Shown here one piece after another: positions 1 to 5,769 of a stretch of 5,769 nucleotides of DNA (positions are counted from its first letter, which is position 1; each line of letters opens with the position of its first letter). Origin of the DNA: Brachybacterium sp. (GTDB lineage: Bacteria; Actinomycetota; Actinomycetes; Actinomycetales; Dermabacteraceae). Position numbers and translations under genes: made by a program. The stretch lies in contig DAHVRS010000123.1 in assembly GCA_027322375.1 (NCBI GenBank), positions 1-5,769 of the forward strand. Reading direction: 5' to 3'. The notes beneath the pieces are model-generated. The model was not told where the DNA came from and did no database searches. It was given only the letters and a program-made list of their open reading frames with translations.

Positions 1-711
1 CCAGGCCGGGAAGGTGTTGGTCGAGAAGCGGGAATGGACGATCGCGACCTGCGAGGTGAAGCGGGGGTCGCGCAGGTCCGGGTAGAAGGCGCCGAGCTGC
101 TCGGGAGTCAGCATGCCCTTGTAGACGAGCACCCGGGTGGACAGGGAGGGGAAGTAGCCGGCGGTGAGGTGCTCGACGCGGCGGCGCACCGCGAAGGCGG
201 CGCGCTCGAGCGCGAGGCCGGTCCGCTCCCCCGCCGCGTCGGCGAGGAACACCTGGACGAGGTCGGGGCGGACCGCCTCGGCGGAGGGGCCGACGAGGCC
301 GTGCACGACGGGCACCTCGCGGGTGCCGAGCAGGCGCAGCCCCTCCTCCTCGGCGATCTCCGCGAGAGTGTCCAGCACGTCCGCGCGGCCGGCCGCATCG
401 CGAGGCACGAAGGCGGTGCCGGCGGCATAGGCGCCCGGGGCGGGCAGGTCCACGGTGGTGACGGCGCGGAAGAAGGCGTCGGGCAGCTGGACCATGATGC
501 CGGTGCCGTCGCCGGTGTCCTCCTCGGCGCCGACGGCGCCGCGGTGGTCGAGGTTGCGCAGCGCGGTCAGCGCATGGGCGACGATGTCGTGGCGGGGTCC
601 GCCTGTCAGCGTCGCGATCATCGCGACGCCGCAGGAGTCGACCTCGCTCTCGGGGCGGTACAGCCCCTGCGCGGTGGGGAACGAGGAGAAGCGGGAGGTG
701 AGGGGGAGCAT
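1..711 (-). CDS. gltB: Glutamate synthase large subunit, N-terminal part (runs off the left edge)
   Basis: This is the start of the large (alpha) subunit of glutamate synthase, which takes ammonia from glutamine and uses it to form glutamate from 2-oxoglutarate. The 237 visible residues belong to the class II glutamine amidotransferase domain. Seen directly: DSCGVAMIA with Cys27, the expected nucleophile; NLDHRG at 53-58; TGDGTGI at 66-72; STRVLVYKGML at 191-201; and HSRFSTNTFPAW at 226-237, all typical of GltB. In this family a short propeptide is removed so that the cysteine becomes the N-terminus; here that would be the first 26 residues. The ATG at 709-711 is preferred because it gives this length of propeptide, a GGAAGG lies 12 bases upstream (a rather long spacer), and no closer upstream in-frame start is seen. 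The frame is open to the window edge; a complete protein of this family has about 1,500 residues, so most lies outside. A gltD gene may follow but is not visible. Confidence 0.96.
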   Translation of the reverse strand, partial: MLPLTSRFSSFPTAQGLYRPESEVDSCGVAMIATLTGGPRHDIVAHALTALRNLDHRGAVGAEEDTGDGTGIMVQLPDAFFRAVTTVDLPAPGAYAAGTAFVPRDAAGRADVLDTLAEIAEEEGLRLLGTREVPVVHGLVGPSAEAVRPDLVQVFLADAAGERTGLALERAAFAVRRRVEHLTAGYFPSLSTRVLVYKGMLTPEQLGAFYPDLRDPRFTSQVAIVHSRFSTNTFPAW

Positions 712-751
712 GACGCGGTGAGCCCTTCCGGTGGGCGGCCAGTGACGGGGG

Positions 752-767
752 TCGTCGGATCCGACGA
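752..767. promoter_or_regulatory. Perfect 16-bp palindrome in the lgt-gltB spacer
   Basis: The sequence TCGTCGGATCCGACGA equals its own reverse complement. It lies in the 115-bp gap between the lgt stop and the gltB start, about 40 bases upstream of the gltB ATG. It could be an operator for a dimeric regulator. As RNA it could form a 6-bp stem with a GATC loop, but no T-run follows on the minus strand, so it is not a standard terminator. I found no clear -10 or -35 element around it, and the regulatory role is inference. Confidence 0.35.
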
Positions 768-826
768 GCACCCGGTCCCGGGCCGCTTCCCGTCCTCGCG
801 CTCTGCGTCGCTCGGGGTCGCGGCCT

Positions 827-1756
827 CTAGGGGCCGGGTGAGGGGTCGGGGCCTGCGGAAGGAGGCGTGCCGGACTTCTCGACCTCGTCCTCGTCGGGGC
901 CGTTGCCGGCCTTCTGGTCACTGAGCGCGAAGGAGCCATCCGCGGCGACGACCTCGCCACCGCGCTTCTGCTTGCGCAGCGTGAGCATCACGAACATGCC
1001 CACACCCACGAGGACCATGAGCAGGGCGACGAGGGTGTGGATGCGCAGCGGCCCCACCATGAGCACGGGCTCGGTGCGGATCGCGTCGATCCAGGCGCGG
1101 CCGGTGGAGTAGATCGCCACGTAGGCCCAGAACACGCGCCCGCCCGCCCAGGCGAAGCGACGCGAGAGGAGCAGCAGCACAGCGATCCCGGCGAGGTTCC
1201 ACAGCTGCTCGTAGAGGAAGGTGGGGTGGTACGTGCCGGGCACGCAGCCGCCGATCGTCATCCCGTTGGTCTCGCAGGTGACGTCCCAGGCCCACCAGGC
1301 GTCCAGCGGCGGGCCATACAGCTCCTGGTTGAACCAGTTGCCGAAGCGGCCGATGACCTGCGCGAGCATGATCGTGGGTGCGAGGGTGTCCGCGAGCGCG
1401 GTGAAGGACACGCCCTTGTAGCGGGCCATGAGCCAGGCCGCGAGCGCGCCGCCGGCGACGCCGCCGTAGATCGCGAGGCCGCCCTGCCAGATGTAGAAGA
1501 CGGCCAGTGGGTCCCCGCCGGGGCCGAAGAACGGCTCGGGCGAGGTGAGGACGTGCCAGACGCGGGAGCCGATGATCCCGCCGATCACCGCGACGAACAC
1601 GATGTCGAACAGCGCGTCGCCGTCACCGCCGCGTGCCTCCCACCGCTTGGTGGCCCACCACAGGGCCACGCCGATGCCGGTGAGGATGCACAGCGCGTAG
1701 AAGTGGATCGTGAGCGGCCCGAGGGAGAGGGCGGAGATGCTGGGGCTGGGGATCAT
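827..1756 (-). CDS. lgt: Prolipoprotein diacylglyceryl transferase
   Basis: Lgt is an integral membrane enzyme that moves a diacylglyceryl group from phosphatidylglycerol to the lipobox cysteine of preprolipoproteins, the first step of lipoprotein maturation. The 309-residue product carries the family signature GRFGNWFNQELYG at 136-148, the WQGGLAIYGG segment at 90-99, YHPTFLYE at 176-183, and an Arg220/Asp224 pair that matches the E. coli Arg239/Glu243 region. Hydrophobic stretches near 17-36, 50-68, 88-111, 117-135, 185-198, 207-217 and 240-260 fit the seven-helix fold. Tyr97 stands where E. coli has His103; to my knowledge this position is aromatic in other Gram-positive enzymes. The tail from about 262 to 309 is hydrophilic, acidic and Pro/Gly-rich, beyond the enzyme core. 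The ATG is supported by a strong AAGGAGGA. It lies 121 bp after trpA, the same trp-lgt order known in mycobacteria and other actinobacteria. Confidence 0.98.
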   Translation of the reverse strand: MIPSPSISALSLGPLTIHFYALCILTGIGVALWWATKRWEARGGDGDALFDIVFVAVIGGIIGSRVWHVLTSPEPFFGPGGDPLAVFYIWQGGLAIYGGVAGGALAAWLMARYKGVSFTALADTLAPTIMLAQVIGRFGNWFNQELYGPPLDAWWAWDVTCETNGMTIGGCVPGTYHPTFLYEQLWNLAGIAVLLLLSRRFAWAGGRVFWAYVAIYSTGRAWIDAIRTEPVLMVGPLRIHTLVALLMVLVGVGMFVMLTLRKQKRGGEVVAADGSFALSDQKAGNGPDEDEVEKSGTPPSAGPDPSPGP

Positions 1757-1760
1757 CCGC

Positions 1761-1768
1761 TCCTCCTT
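1761..1768 (-). promoter_or_regulatory. Strong ribosome binding site of lgt
   Basis: On the minus strand the sequence reads AAGGAGGA, with its GGAGG core 5 bases before the ATG of lgt. It is nearly a full match to the anti-Shine-Dalgarno end of 16S rRNA and fixes the lgt start. Unlike trpA and trpB, this site is not inside the preceding gene, so lgt should be translated independently of trpA. Confidence 0.8.
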
Positions 1769-1877
1769 CCAAGGGGCGGGGCCCGGCGCGGTGCAGGGCC
1801 CGGTGGATCAGGCGGTGTCAGTCAGGCGGGGTCGAACATTCAGCGTCGTGCACGCAGGGTCGCGGGCGCAGGACCGG

Positions 1878-2705
1878 TCAGGCGCGGGCCCGCTCCACAC
1901 CGGAGCGGAGGTCCGTCGCGACAGCAGCGAGGGCCGTGCGGGCCGCCGCGTCGTCGCCCTCGTGCTCGAGGAGCGCGCGCACGAAGGCCGAGCCGACGAT
2001 CACTCCATCAGCGTACGCGCCCACCTGCGCGGCCTGCTCACCGTTCGAGACGCCAAGACCCACGCAGACGTTCTGGGCCCCGGCGGCGCGGGTGCGCTCC
2101 ACGAGGCCCTCCGTCGCAGTCGAGACGCTGGCCCGGGTGCCGGTGACGCCCATCGTGCTCGCCGCGTAGACGAATCCACGCGTGTGCGAGACCACATGCT
2201 CGAGGCGGTCCCGCGGGGAGCTGGGAGCGACGAGGAACACACGATCCACGCCGTGCTCCTCGCTCGCCGCGATCCACTGCCCGCCCTCATCGGGGATGAG
2301 GTCCGGAGTGATCACGCCGGCGCCGCCGGCAGCGGCGAGGTCGCGGGCGAAGGCGTCCGGGCCGTAGGCCAGGACGGGGTTCCAGTAGCTCATGACGAGG
2401 ATCGCGCCGCCGCGGCCGGAGAGCGCCTCAACGGCCTCGAGGACGTGACGGGTGCGGGTGCCGGCCTGCAGCGCGGTCGAGGCGGCCTGCTGGATGACGG
2501 CACCGTCCATGACGGGGTCGGAGTAGGGCAGGCCCAGCTCGATCATGTCGGCGCCGTGGTCGATGAGGATCCGGGCCGCCTCGATCGAGCGGGAGAGGTC
2601 CGGATAGCCGACGGGCAGGTAGCCGATGAGGGCGGCGCGGTTCTCGGCGCGGGCGCGGTCCAGCACCTCGCCGGAGCGCAGGCGGTGGGTGTCGGCGGTG
2701 GTCAT
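1878..2705 (-). CDS. trpA: Tryptophan synthase alpha subunit
   Basis: TrpA cleaves indole-3-glycerol phosphate to indole and glyceraldehyde 3-phosphate; the indole passes through a tunnel to TrpB in the cytoplasmic alpha2beta2 complex. The 275 residues form the usual TIM barrel. Seen directly: [15 protein letters not shown] at 54-68, where Glu56 and Asp67 match the catalytic Glu49 and Asp60 of E. coli; MSYWNP at 105-110; GVTG at 186-189; and the phosphate-site segments GLGVS at 216-220 and GSAF at 238-241. Length is normal (E. coli 268). The start ATG overlaps the trpB stop as ATGA, and its GGAGG ribosome site lies within the last codons of trpB. The two subunits are therefore probably translationally coupled, which suits their 1:1 complex. 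No key residue is missing. Confidence 0.98.
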   Translation of the reverse strand: MTTADTHRLRSGEVLDRARAENRAALIGYLPVGYPDLSRSIEAARILIDHGADMIELGLPYSDPVMDGAVIQQAASTALQAGTRTRHVLEAVEALSGRGGAILVMSYWNPVLAYGPDAFARDLAAAGGAGVITPDLIPDEGGQWIAASEEHGVDRVFLVAPSSPRDRLEHVVSHTRGFVYAASTMGVTGTRASVSTATEGLVERTRAAGAQNVCVGLGVSNGEQAAQVGAYADGVIVGSAFVRALLEHEGDDAAARTALAAVATDLRSGVERARA

Positions 2706-4081
2706 CGACCCTCCTCGGAGGTGGCAGGGGCGGCGGATGCGGCAGCGGGGTCGGTGGTGCCGGCTGCTGCTGCGGGGACGGCGGGGGCGGGCGCGGTGCT
2801 GCGCGCCTGCTCCCGCAGTGCGGCGAGGTCGGCGCGGGCGGGCTCGTCCCCGACGAGGCCGAACCAGCGCGAGGCGGTGTCCACGTCCTTGTCTCCGCGG
2901 CCGGAGAGGCTCACGAGGATCACGGCGTCCTCCCCCAGCTCGCGGCCCAGCTCGAGGGCGCCGGCGAGGGCGTGGGCGGATTCGATCGCGGGCATGATTC
3001 CCTCGGTCATGGACAGCAGCGCGAAGGCCTCCATGGCGGGGCCGTCATCGATCGCGCGGTACTCGGCGCGGCCGATGTCCGCGAGCCAGGCGTGCTCAGG
3101 GCCGACGCTCGGGTAGTCCAGCCCCGCGGAGACGGAGTGGGACTCGATGGTCTGGCCGTCCTCGTCCTGCATGACGAAGCTGCGAGAGCCGTGGAGCACC
3201 CCGGCGGTGCCGCCGGTGATGGTCGCGGAATGGCGGCCGGAGGCGATCCCGTCGCCGCCCGCCTCGCAGCCGATGAGGCGCACCGTCGGGTCGGTGTCGT
3301 CGAGGAAGGCGTGGAAGATGCCCATGGCGTTGGAGCCGCCGCCGACGCAGGCCACGACCGCATCGGGCAGGCGGCCGACGCGCTCGATCGTCTGGGCGCG
3401 AGCCTCCTCGCCGATGATGCGGTGGAAGTCGCGGACCATCGCCGGGAAGGGGTGGGGTCCGGCGACGGTGCCGAGGAGGTAGTGGGTGGTCTCCACGTTC
3501 GCGACCCAGTCGCGGAAGGCTTCGTTGATCGCGTCCTTGAGAGTGCGCGAGCCCTGCTCGACGGCGACGACCTCTGCGCCCAGCAGGCGCATGCGGGCGA
3601 CGTTCAGCGCCTGGCGCTCGGTGTCCTCGGCGCCCATGTAGATCGTGCAGTCCAGACCGAACAGAGCGGCGGCGGTCGCGGTCGCGACGCCGTGCTGGCC
3701 CGCGCCGGTCTCGGCGATCAGGCGGGTCTTGCCCATGCGCCGGGTGAGCAGCGCCTGGCCGAGGACGTTGTTGATCTTGTGGGAGCCGGTGTGGTTGAGG
3801 TCCTCGCGCTTGAGCAGGATGCGGGCACCGCCGGCGAGGGCGGAGAAGCGCGGGGCGTCGCTCAGCAGCGAGGGGCGGCCGGTGTACTGGGCGGCGAGGT
3901 GCTGCAGCTCGGCGGTGAACTCGGGGTCCAGGATCGCCTTCTCGTACACCTCGATGAGCTCGTTCAGCGCTGGGACGAGCGCCTCGGGCAGGAAGCGCCC
4001 TCCGAAGTCCCCGAAGTAGGGGCCGGTCGCGGAGCGCAGCGCACCCTCGGGGCGGCTGAGGTCAGGGAAGGGGATGCTCAT
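2702..4081 (-). CDS. trpB: Tryptophan synthase beta subunit
   Basis: TrpB uses pyridoxal phosphate to join indole and L-serine into L-tryptophan. The 459-residue protein has the PLP lysine in [10 protein letters not shown] (Lys102, E. coli Lys87), the catalytic glutamate in AETGAGQHG (Glu124, E. coli Glu109), the cofactor phosphate loop GGGSNA at 247-252, and SLSGRGDKD at 391-399 near the PLP ring nitrogen. The constant 15-residue offset for the first sites shows an intact core with a longer N-terminus than E. coli. The core ends near residue 410; about 35 residues rich in Ala, Pro, Thr and Ser follow (roughly 425-459), an extension not needed for catalysis and probably disordered. The ATG overlaps the trpC stop as ATGA and is preceded by AAGGAG with a 7-base spacer inside the end of trpC. 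The N-terminal segment [11 protein letters not shown] at 20-30 marks the standard TrpB1 type. Confidence 0.98.
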   Translation of the reverse strand: MSIPFPDLSRPEGALRSATGPYFGDFGGRFLPEALVPALNELIEVYEKAILDPEFTAELQHLAAQYTGRPSLLSDAPRFSALAGGARILLKREDLNHTGSHKINNVLGQALLTRRMGKTRLIAETGAGQHGVATATAAALFGLDCTIYMGAEDTERQALNVARMRLLGAEVVAVEQGSRTLKDAINEAFRDWVANVETTHYLLGTVAGPHPFPAMVRDFHRIIGEEARAQTIERVGRLPDAVVACVGGGSNAMGIFHAFLDDTDPTVRLIGCEAGGDGIASGRHSATITGGTAGVLHGSRSFVMQDEDGQTIESHSVSAGLDYPSVGPEHAWLADIGRAEYRAIDDGPAMEAFALLSMTEGIMPAIESAHALAGALELGRELGEDAVILVSLSGRGDKDVDTASRWFGLVGDEPARADLAALREQARSTAPAPAVPAAAAGTTDPAAASAAPATSEEGR

Positions 4082-4941
4082 GCCTGGGCTCCTTCGGTCT
4101 GAGGACGGCCGGTCTGCGTGGAGCCGGTCCGGGGGCGGCCGCGGCGGGCGACGCCGCGGAAGGAGGCGACGGAGGCGGCGGGGTCGCCGGAGGTCACGAG
4201 CGCTTCGCCGACGAGGACGGCGTCGGCGCCCGCGGCGGCGTAGGCCTCGACGTCGGCGACGGAGGCGACGGCGGACTCGCCGATCGCGAGCGGGCCGACG
4301 GGGATCCGGGCGAGCAGCGCGGCGGCCCGGTCCAGGTCGACGCTGAGGTCCTTGAGGTTGCGGGCGTTGACACCGATGAGGTCGGCGCCGAGGGCGAGGG
4401 CGCGCTCGAGCTCCTCCTCGGTGTGGGTCTCGACGAGGGCCTGCATGCCGTGCTCATGGATGAGCTGGTACAGCGAGCGGAGGGTCTCGTCGTCGAGCGC
4501 GGCGACGATGAGCAGGACCAGGTCGGCGCCGTGGGCGCGGGCCTCGAGCACCTGGTAGGGCTCGACCACGAAGTCCTTGCGCAGCACGGGCACACGGACA
4601 CGCTCGCGGACGGCGTCGAGGTCGGCGAGGGTGCCGCGGAAGCGGCGCTCCTCGGTGAGGACGCTGATCGCGCTCGCGCCGGAGCCGGCGTAGGTGGCGG
4701 CGAGCTCGGCGGGCTCGGGGATGTCGGCCAGCGCGCCCTTGGACGGGCTGGAGCGCTTGACCTCGGCGATCAGGCCCATGGTGGTGCCATCGCTCTCGAG
4801 GAAGGCGCGCGCGTCGAGCGCGGGCGTGGCCTCGCGGGCACGGCGCAGCATCTCGGCCTCGGGCACGGCCTCGCGGCGTCGAGCGAGGTCCTCGCGCACG
4901 CCCTCGATGATGTCGTCGAGCACGGTTCCGGTGGTTCTCAC
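4078..4941 (-). CDS. trpC: Indole-3-glycerol phosphate synthase
   Basis: This enzyme closes the ring of 1-(2-carboxyphenylamino)-1-deoxyribulose 5-phosphate, with loss of CO2 and water, to give indole-3-glycerol phosphate, the substrate of TrpA. The 287 residues hold the signature [12 protein letters not shown] at 58-69 (Glu60, Lys62), LRKDF with Lys122, LVETHTEEE with Glu171, GVNARNL with Asn192, and IGESAV with Glu222. These cover the catalytic set known from the S. solfataricus enzyme. The protein is monofunctional; there is no fused TrpF domain. The core ends near 265, followed by a basic Arg/Gly/Thr/Gln-rich tail of about 22 residues. The start is a GTG, chosen because an AGGAGG lies 5 bases before it and the N-terminus begins with the expected [14 protein letters not shown] helix. 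It is the first trp structural gene in the window, 61 bp after the DUF2752 gene and overlapping trpB by 4 bases. trpE is not in view and probably lies further upstream. Confidence 0.98.
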   Translation of the reverse strand: MRTTGTVLDDIIEGVREDLARRREAVPEAEMLRRAREATPALDARAFLESDGTTMGLIAEVKRSSPSKGALADIPEPAELAATYAGSGASAISVLTEERRFRGTLADLDAVRERVRVPVLRKDFVVEPYQVLEARAHGADLVLLIVAALDDETLRSLYQLIHEHGMQALVETHTEEELERALALGADLIGVNARNLKDLSVDLDRAAALLARIPVGPLAIGESAVASVADVEAYAAAGADAVLVGEALVTSGDPAASVASFRGVARRGRPRTGSTQTGRPQTEGAQA

Positions 4942-4946
4942 GCGAG

Positions 4947-4952
4947 CCTCCT
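4947..4952 (-). promoter_or_regulatory. Ribosome binding site fixing the GTG start of trpC
   Basis: The minus strand reads AGGAGG, 5 bases before the GTG of trpC. It is a full consensus site, which supports the rare start codon over internal alternatives. Confidence 0.8.
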
Positions 4953-4967
4953 GCGGCGGTCGGGCGG

Positions 4968-4982
4968 GGCGTGCACGGCACG
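4968..4982 (-). repeat. Small inverted repeat in the spacer before trpC
   Basis: GCGTGC and GCACGC, separated by three bases, can form a 6-bp hairpin about 27 bases upstream of the trpC start, in the 61-bp gap after the DUF2752 gene. No T-run follows on the transcribed strand, so it is not a standard terminator. It might affect mRNA processing or be chance in such GC-rich DNA. Confidence 0.3.
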
Positions 4983-5002
4983 CTCTCCCGCGGGGTCGGG
5001 GC

Positions 5003-5470
5003 TCAGCCTCCGACGTACGAGATCGGGGCGAGGAAGGAGAAGGCCGGCAGGTTCCGCAGCACGGTGAACACCAGCACCACGCCCAGGAGCACGATAACCG
5101 CGCCCCGCGAGACGGGGAGGGCGGTGTTCAGCCCTCGGACCCGCAGCACGGTCCACCGCACACCGAGGACGGCGAGGACCGGAAGGGCGGCGACGAGCAG
5201 CAGATTGCTGCGCATCGCGAGCAGCAGATCGCCGGCGAGCAGGGCGTGCACGGAGCGGATCATTCCGCAGCCGGGGCACTCGATCCCCGTCAGCGCGTTC
5301 ACGAGGCACAGCGGGATGTGCTGGCGGAACGGGTCGAAGACGAGCTGCACGCCGACGGCCAGTGCGAGGCCGCCGGCGGCGAGGCCGAGCGGCAGGACCG
5401 CTCGGCGGAGGCCGGGGGCGGGGGCGCCGGGGTCAGCGCCCTCGCGGGTCCCCGGCGCCGCAGAGGTCAC
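5003..5470 (-). CDS. DUF2752 family membrane protein
   Basis: A 155-residue membrane protein of unknown function. The family mark is plain: Cys55 and Leu56 near the membrane, then TGIECPGCGMIRS at 61-73 with Cys65 and Cys68, followed by HALLAGD at 75-81 and a conserved-type Asn89. Hydrophobic segments near 24-45, 89-106 and 122-138 suggest about three helices, and the end RNLPAFSFLAP fits the family. The CPGCG pair could bind a metal or undergo redox change, but no role is established here. The GTG at 5468-5470 is chosen because it overlaps the TGA of the preceding gene as GTGA and starts the only plausible N-terminus; the reading frame stays open further upstream, but that part is Arg/His-rich and overlaps the neighbouring gene. 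The GAGG 10 bases upstream is weak, so coupling with the preceding gene is likely. Its position before trpC suggests co-transcription with the trp genes. Confidence 0.85.
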   Translation of the reverse strand: MTSAAPGTREGADPGAPAPGLRRAVLPLGLAAGGLALAVGVQLVFDPFRQHIPLCLVNALTGIECPGCGMIRSVHALLAGDLLLAMRSNLLLVAALPVLAVLGVRWTVLRVRGLNTALPVSRGAVIVLLGVVLVFTVLRNLPAFSFLAPISYVGG

Positions 5471-5742
5471 CGTGCGTCGACCTCGGCGGGACGCTCGGCG
5501 CGGACGGGCTCGGCGTAGGTCTTGGGCTGGCCGAGGCCGGCCATGGACAGCACGATGCCGATGATGATCGAGACGACCACGACACCGGCGCCGACCCAGA
5601 GCAGCACCGTCAGGGCGGGCACGACCAGGGCAAGGCAGATGAGGGTCGCACCTGCGACGATGCCGAGGTTCATCGTCCACGCGGCGATGGTCTTGCCCTC
5701 GTTGTGGTGCGGGGGCGGCGGCACGGCATAGGTCTTCGGCAT
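5467..5742 (-). CDS. Small two-helix membrane protein, HGxxPAAW-like
   Basis: A 91-residue protein of unknown function. It has a proline/histidine-rich N-terminus (VPPPPHH, 7-13), the motif EGKTIAAWT at 15-23, two hydrophobic helices near 26-46 and 48-67, then SMAGLGQPK at 66-74 and a charged tail. The AAW motif, two helices and AGLGQ ending match the small actinobacterial HGxxPAAW membrane proteins commonly found between trpE and trpC. The motif is altered here, with Glu for His and Ile for Pro. PKTYA occurs both at residues 2-6 and 73-77, flanking the helices, so both copies should face the same side of the membrane. The ATG has GGAG 7 bases upstream. It overlaps the DUF2752 gene by four bases (GTGA), so the two products may work together. 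Family assignment is by recalled pattern, not by a search. Confidence 0.8.
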   Translation of the reverse strand: MPKTYAVPPPPHHNEGKTIAAWTMNLGIVAGATLICLALVVPALTVLLWVGAGVVVVSIIIGIVLSMAGLGQPKTYAEPVRAERPAEVDAR

Positions 5743-5769
5743 GATCCTTCTCCAGTCAGGGTCCCGGTC

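Noticed and set aside
771..782. CCCGG and CCGGG pair as a second hairpin in the lgt-gltB spacer
   Set aside because: The loop would be only two bases, and there is no T-run.
34..924. Open frame of 296 codons on the plus strand opposite gltB
   Set aside because: The opposite strand carries clear GltB motifs to the window edge; this frame shows none.
1779..1801. Two GGGCCC copies separated by 11 bases before lgt, as a possible terminator of the trp genes
   Set aside because: No T-run follows and the stem sits directly against the lgt ribosome site; such short GC-only repeats are expected by chance here.
1710..3116. Long open frame of 468 codons on the plus strand opposite trpA, trpB and the start of lgt
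   Set aside because: It is antisense to three clearly recognised genes; its translation is low-complexity Gly/Ala/Arg/Asp-rich with no known motif, as expected from strong GC bias at third positions.
2972..4102. Open frame of 376 codons on the plus strand opposite trpB
   Set aside because: It is a shadow of the conserved trpB reading frame, with no domain-like pattern.
5471..5680. Longer N-terminus for the DUF2752 protein
   Set aside because: The extra 70 residues are Arg/His-rich, overlap the 91-residue gene in another frame and lack family resemblance; the GTG in the GTGA overlap is far more likely.
5756..5769. Possible stop codon (TGA, minus strand) of a gene upstream of the 91-residue protein
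   Set aside because: Only about four codons would be visible, too few to support a gene, although a trp-region membrane protein or trpE would be expected there.

Overview
The window comes from a high-GC Gram-positive bacterium, most likely an actinobacterium of the order Micrococcales. The reasons are the strong G/C preference at third codon positions, the gene order trpC-trpB-trpA-lgt-gltB, and two small actinobacterial-type membrane proteins placed just before trpC. A Brachybacterium-like (Dermabacteraceae) source is my guess only; the sequence does not settle the genus.

Every gene I can support lies on the minus strand, so transcription runs from high to low coordinates. In that order they are: a 91-residue two-helix membrane protein resembling the HGxxPAAW family (5467-5742); a DUF2752 membrane protein (5003-5470); trpC (4078-4941); trpB (2702-4081); trpA (1878-2705); lgt (827-1756); and the first 237 codons of gltB (1-711), which continues past the left edge of the window.

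The first pair overlaps by 4 bases (GTGA). trpC/trpB and trpB/trpA also overlap by 4 bases each (ATGA), which points to translational coupling in one tryptophan operon. TrpC makes indole-3-glycerol phosphate and the TrpA/TrpB complex turns it into tryptophan. Spacers of 61 bp (before trpC), 121 bp (before lgt) and 115 bp (before gltB) separate the other genes. lgt starts lipoprotein maturation at the membrane, and gltB encodes the large subunit of glutamate synthase, which makes the glutamate used across amino-acid synthesis.

No RNA gene, insertion sequence, CRISPR array or convincing terminator was seen, and there is no gene-free stretch above 300 bases. The region is a conserved housekeeping block. 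The points of most interest are the altered signature and duplicated PKTYA motif of the 91-residue protein, the two small membrane proteins joined to the trp genes, low-complexity tails on TrpB and TrpC, and a perfect 16-bp palindrome in front of gltB. I found no convincing new defence or mobile system.
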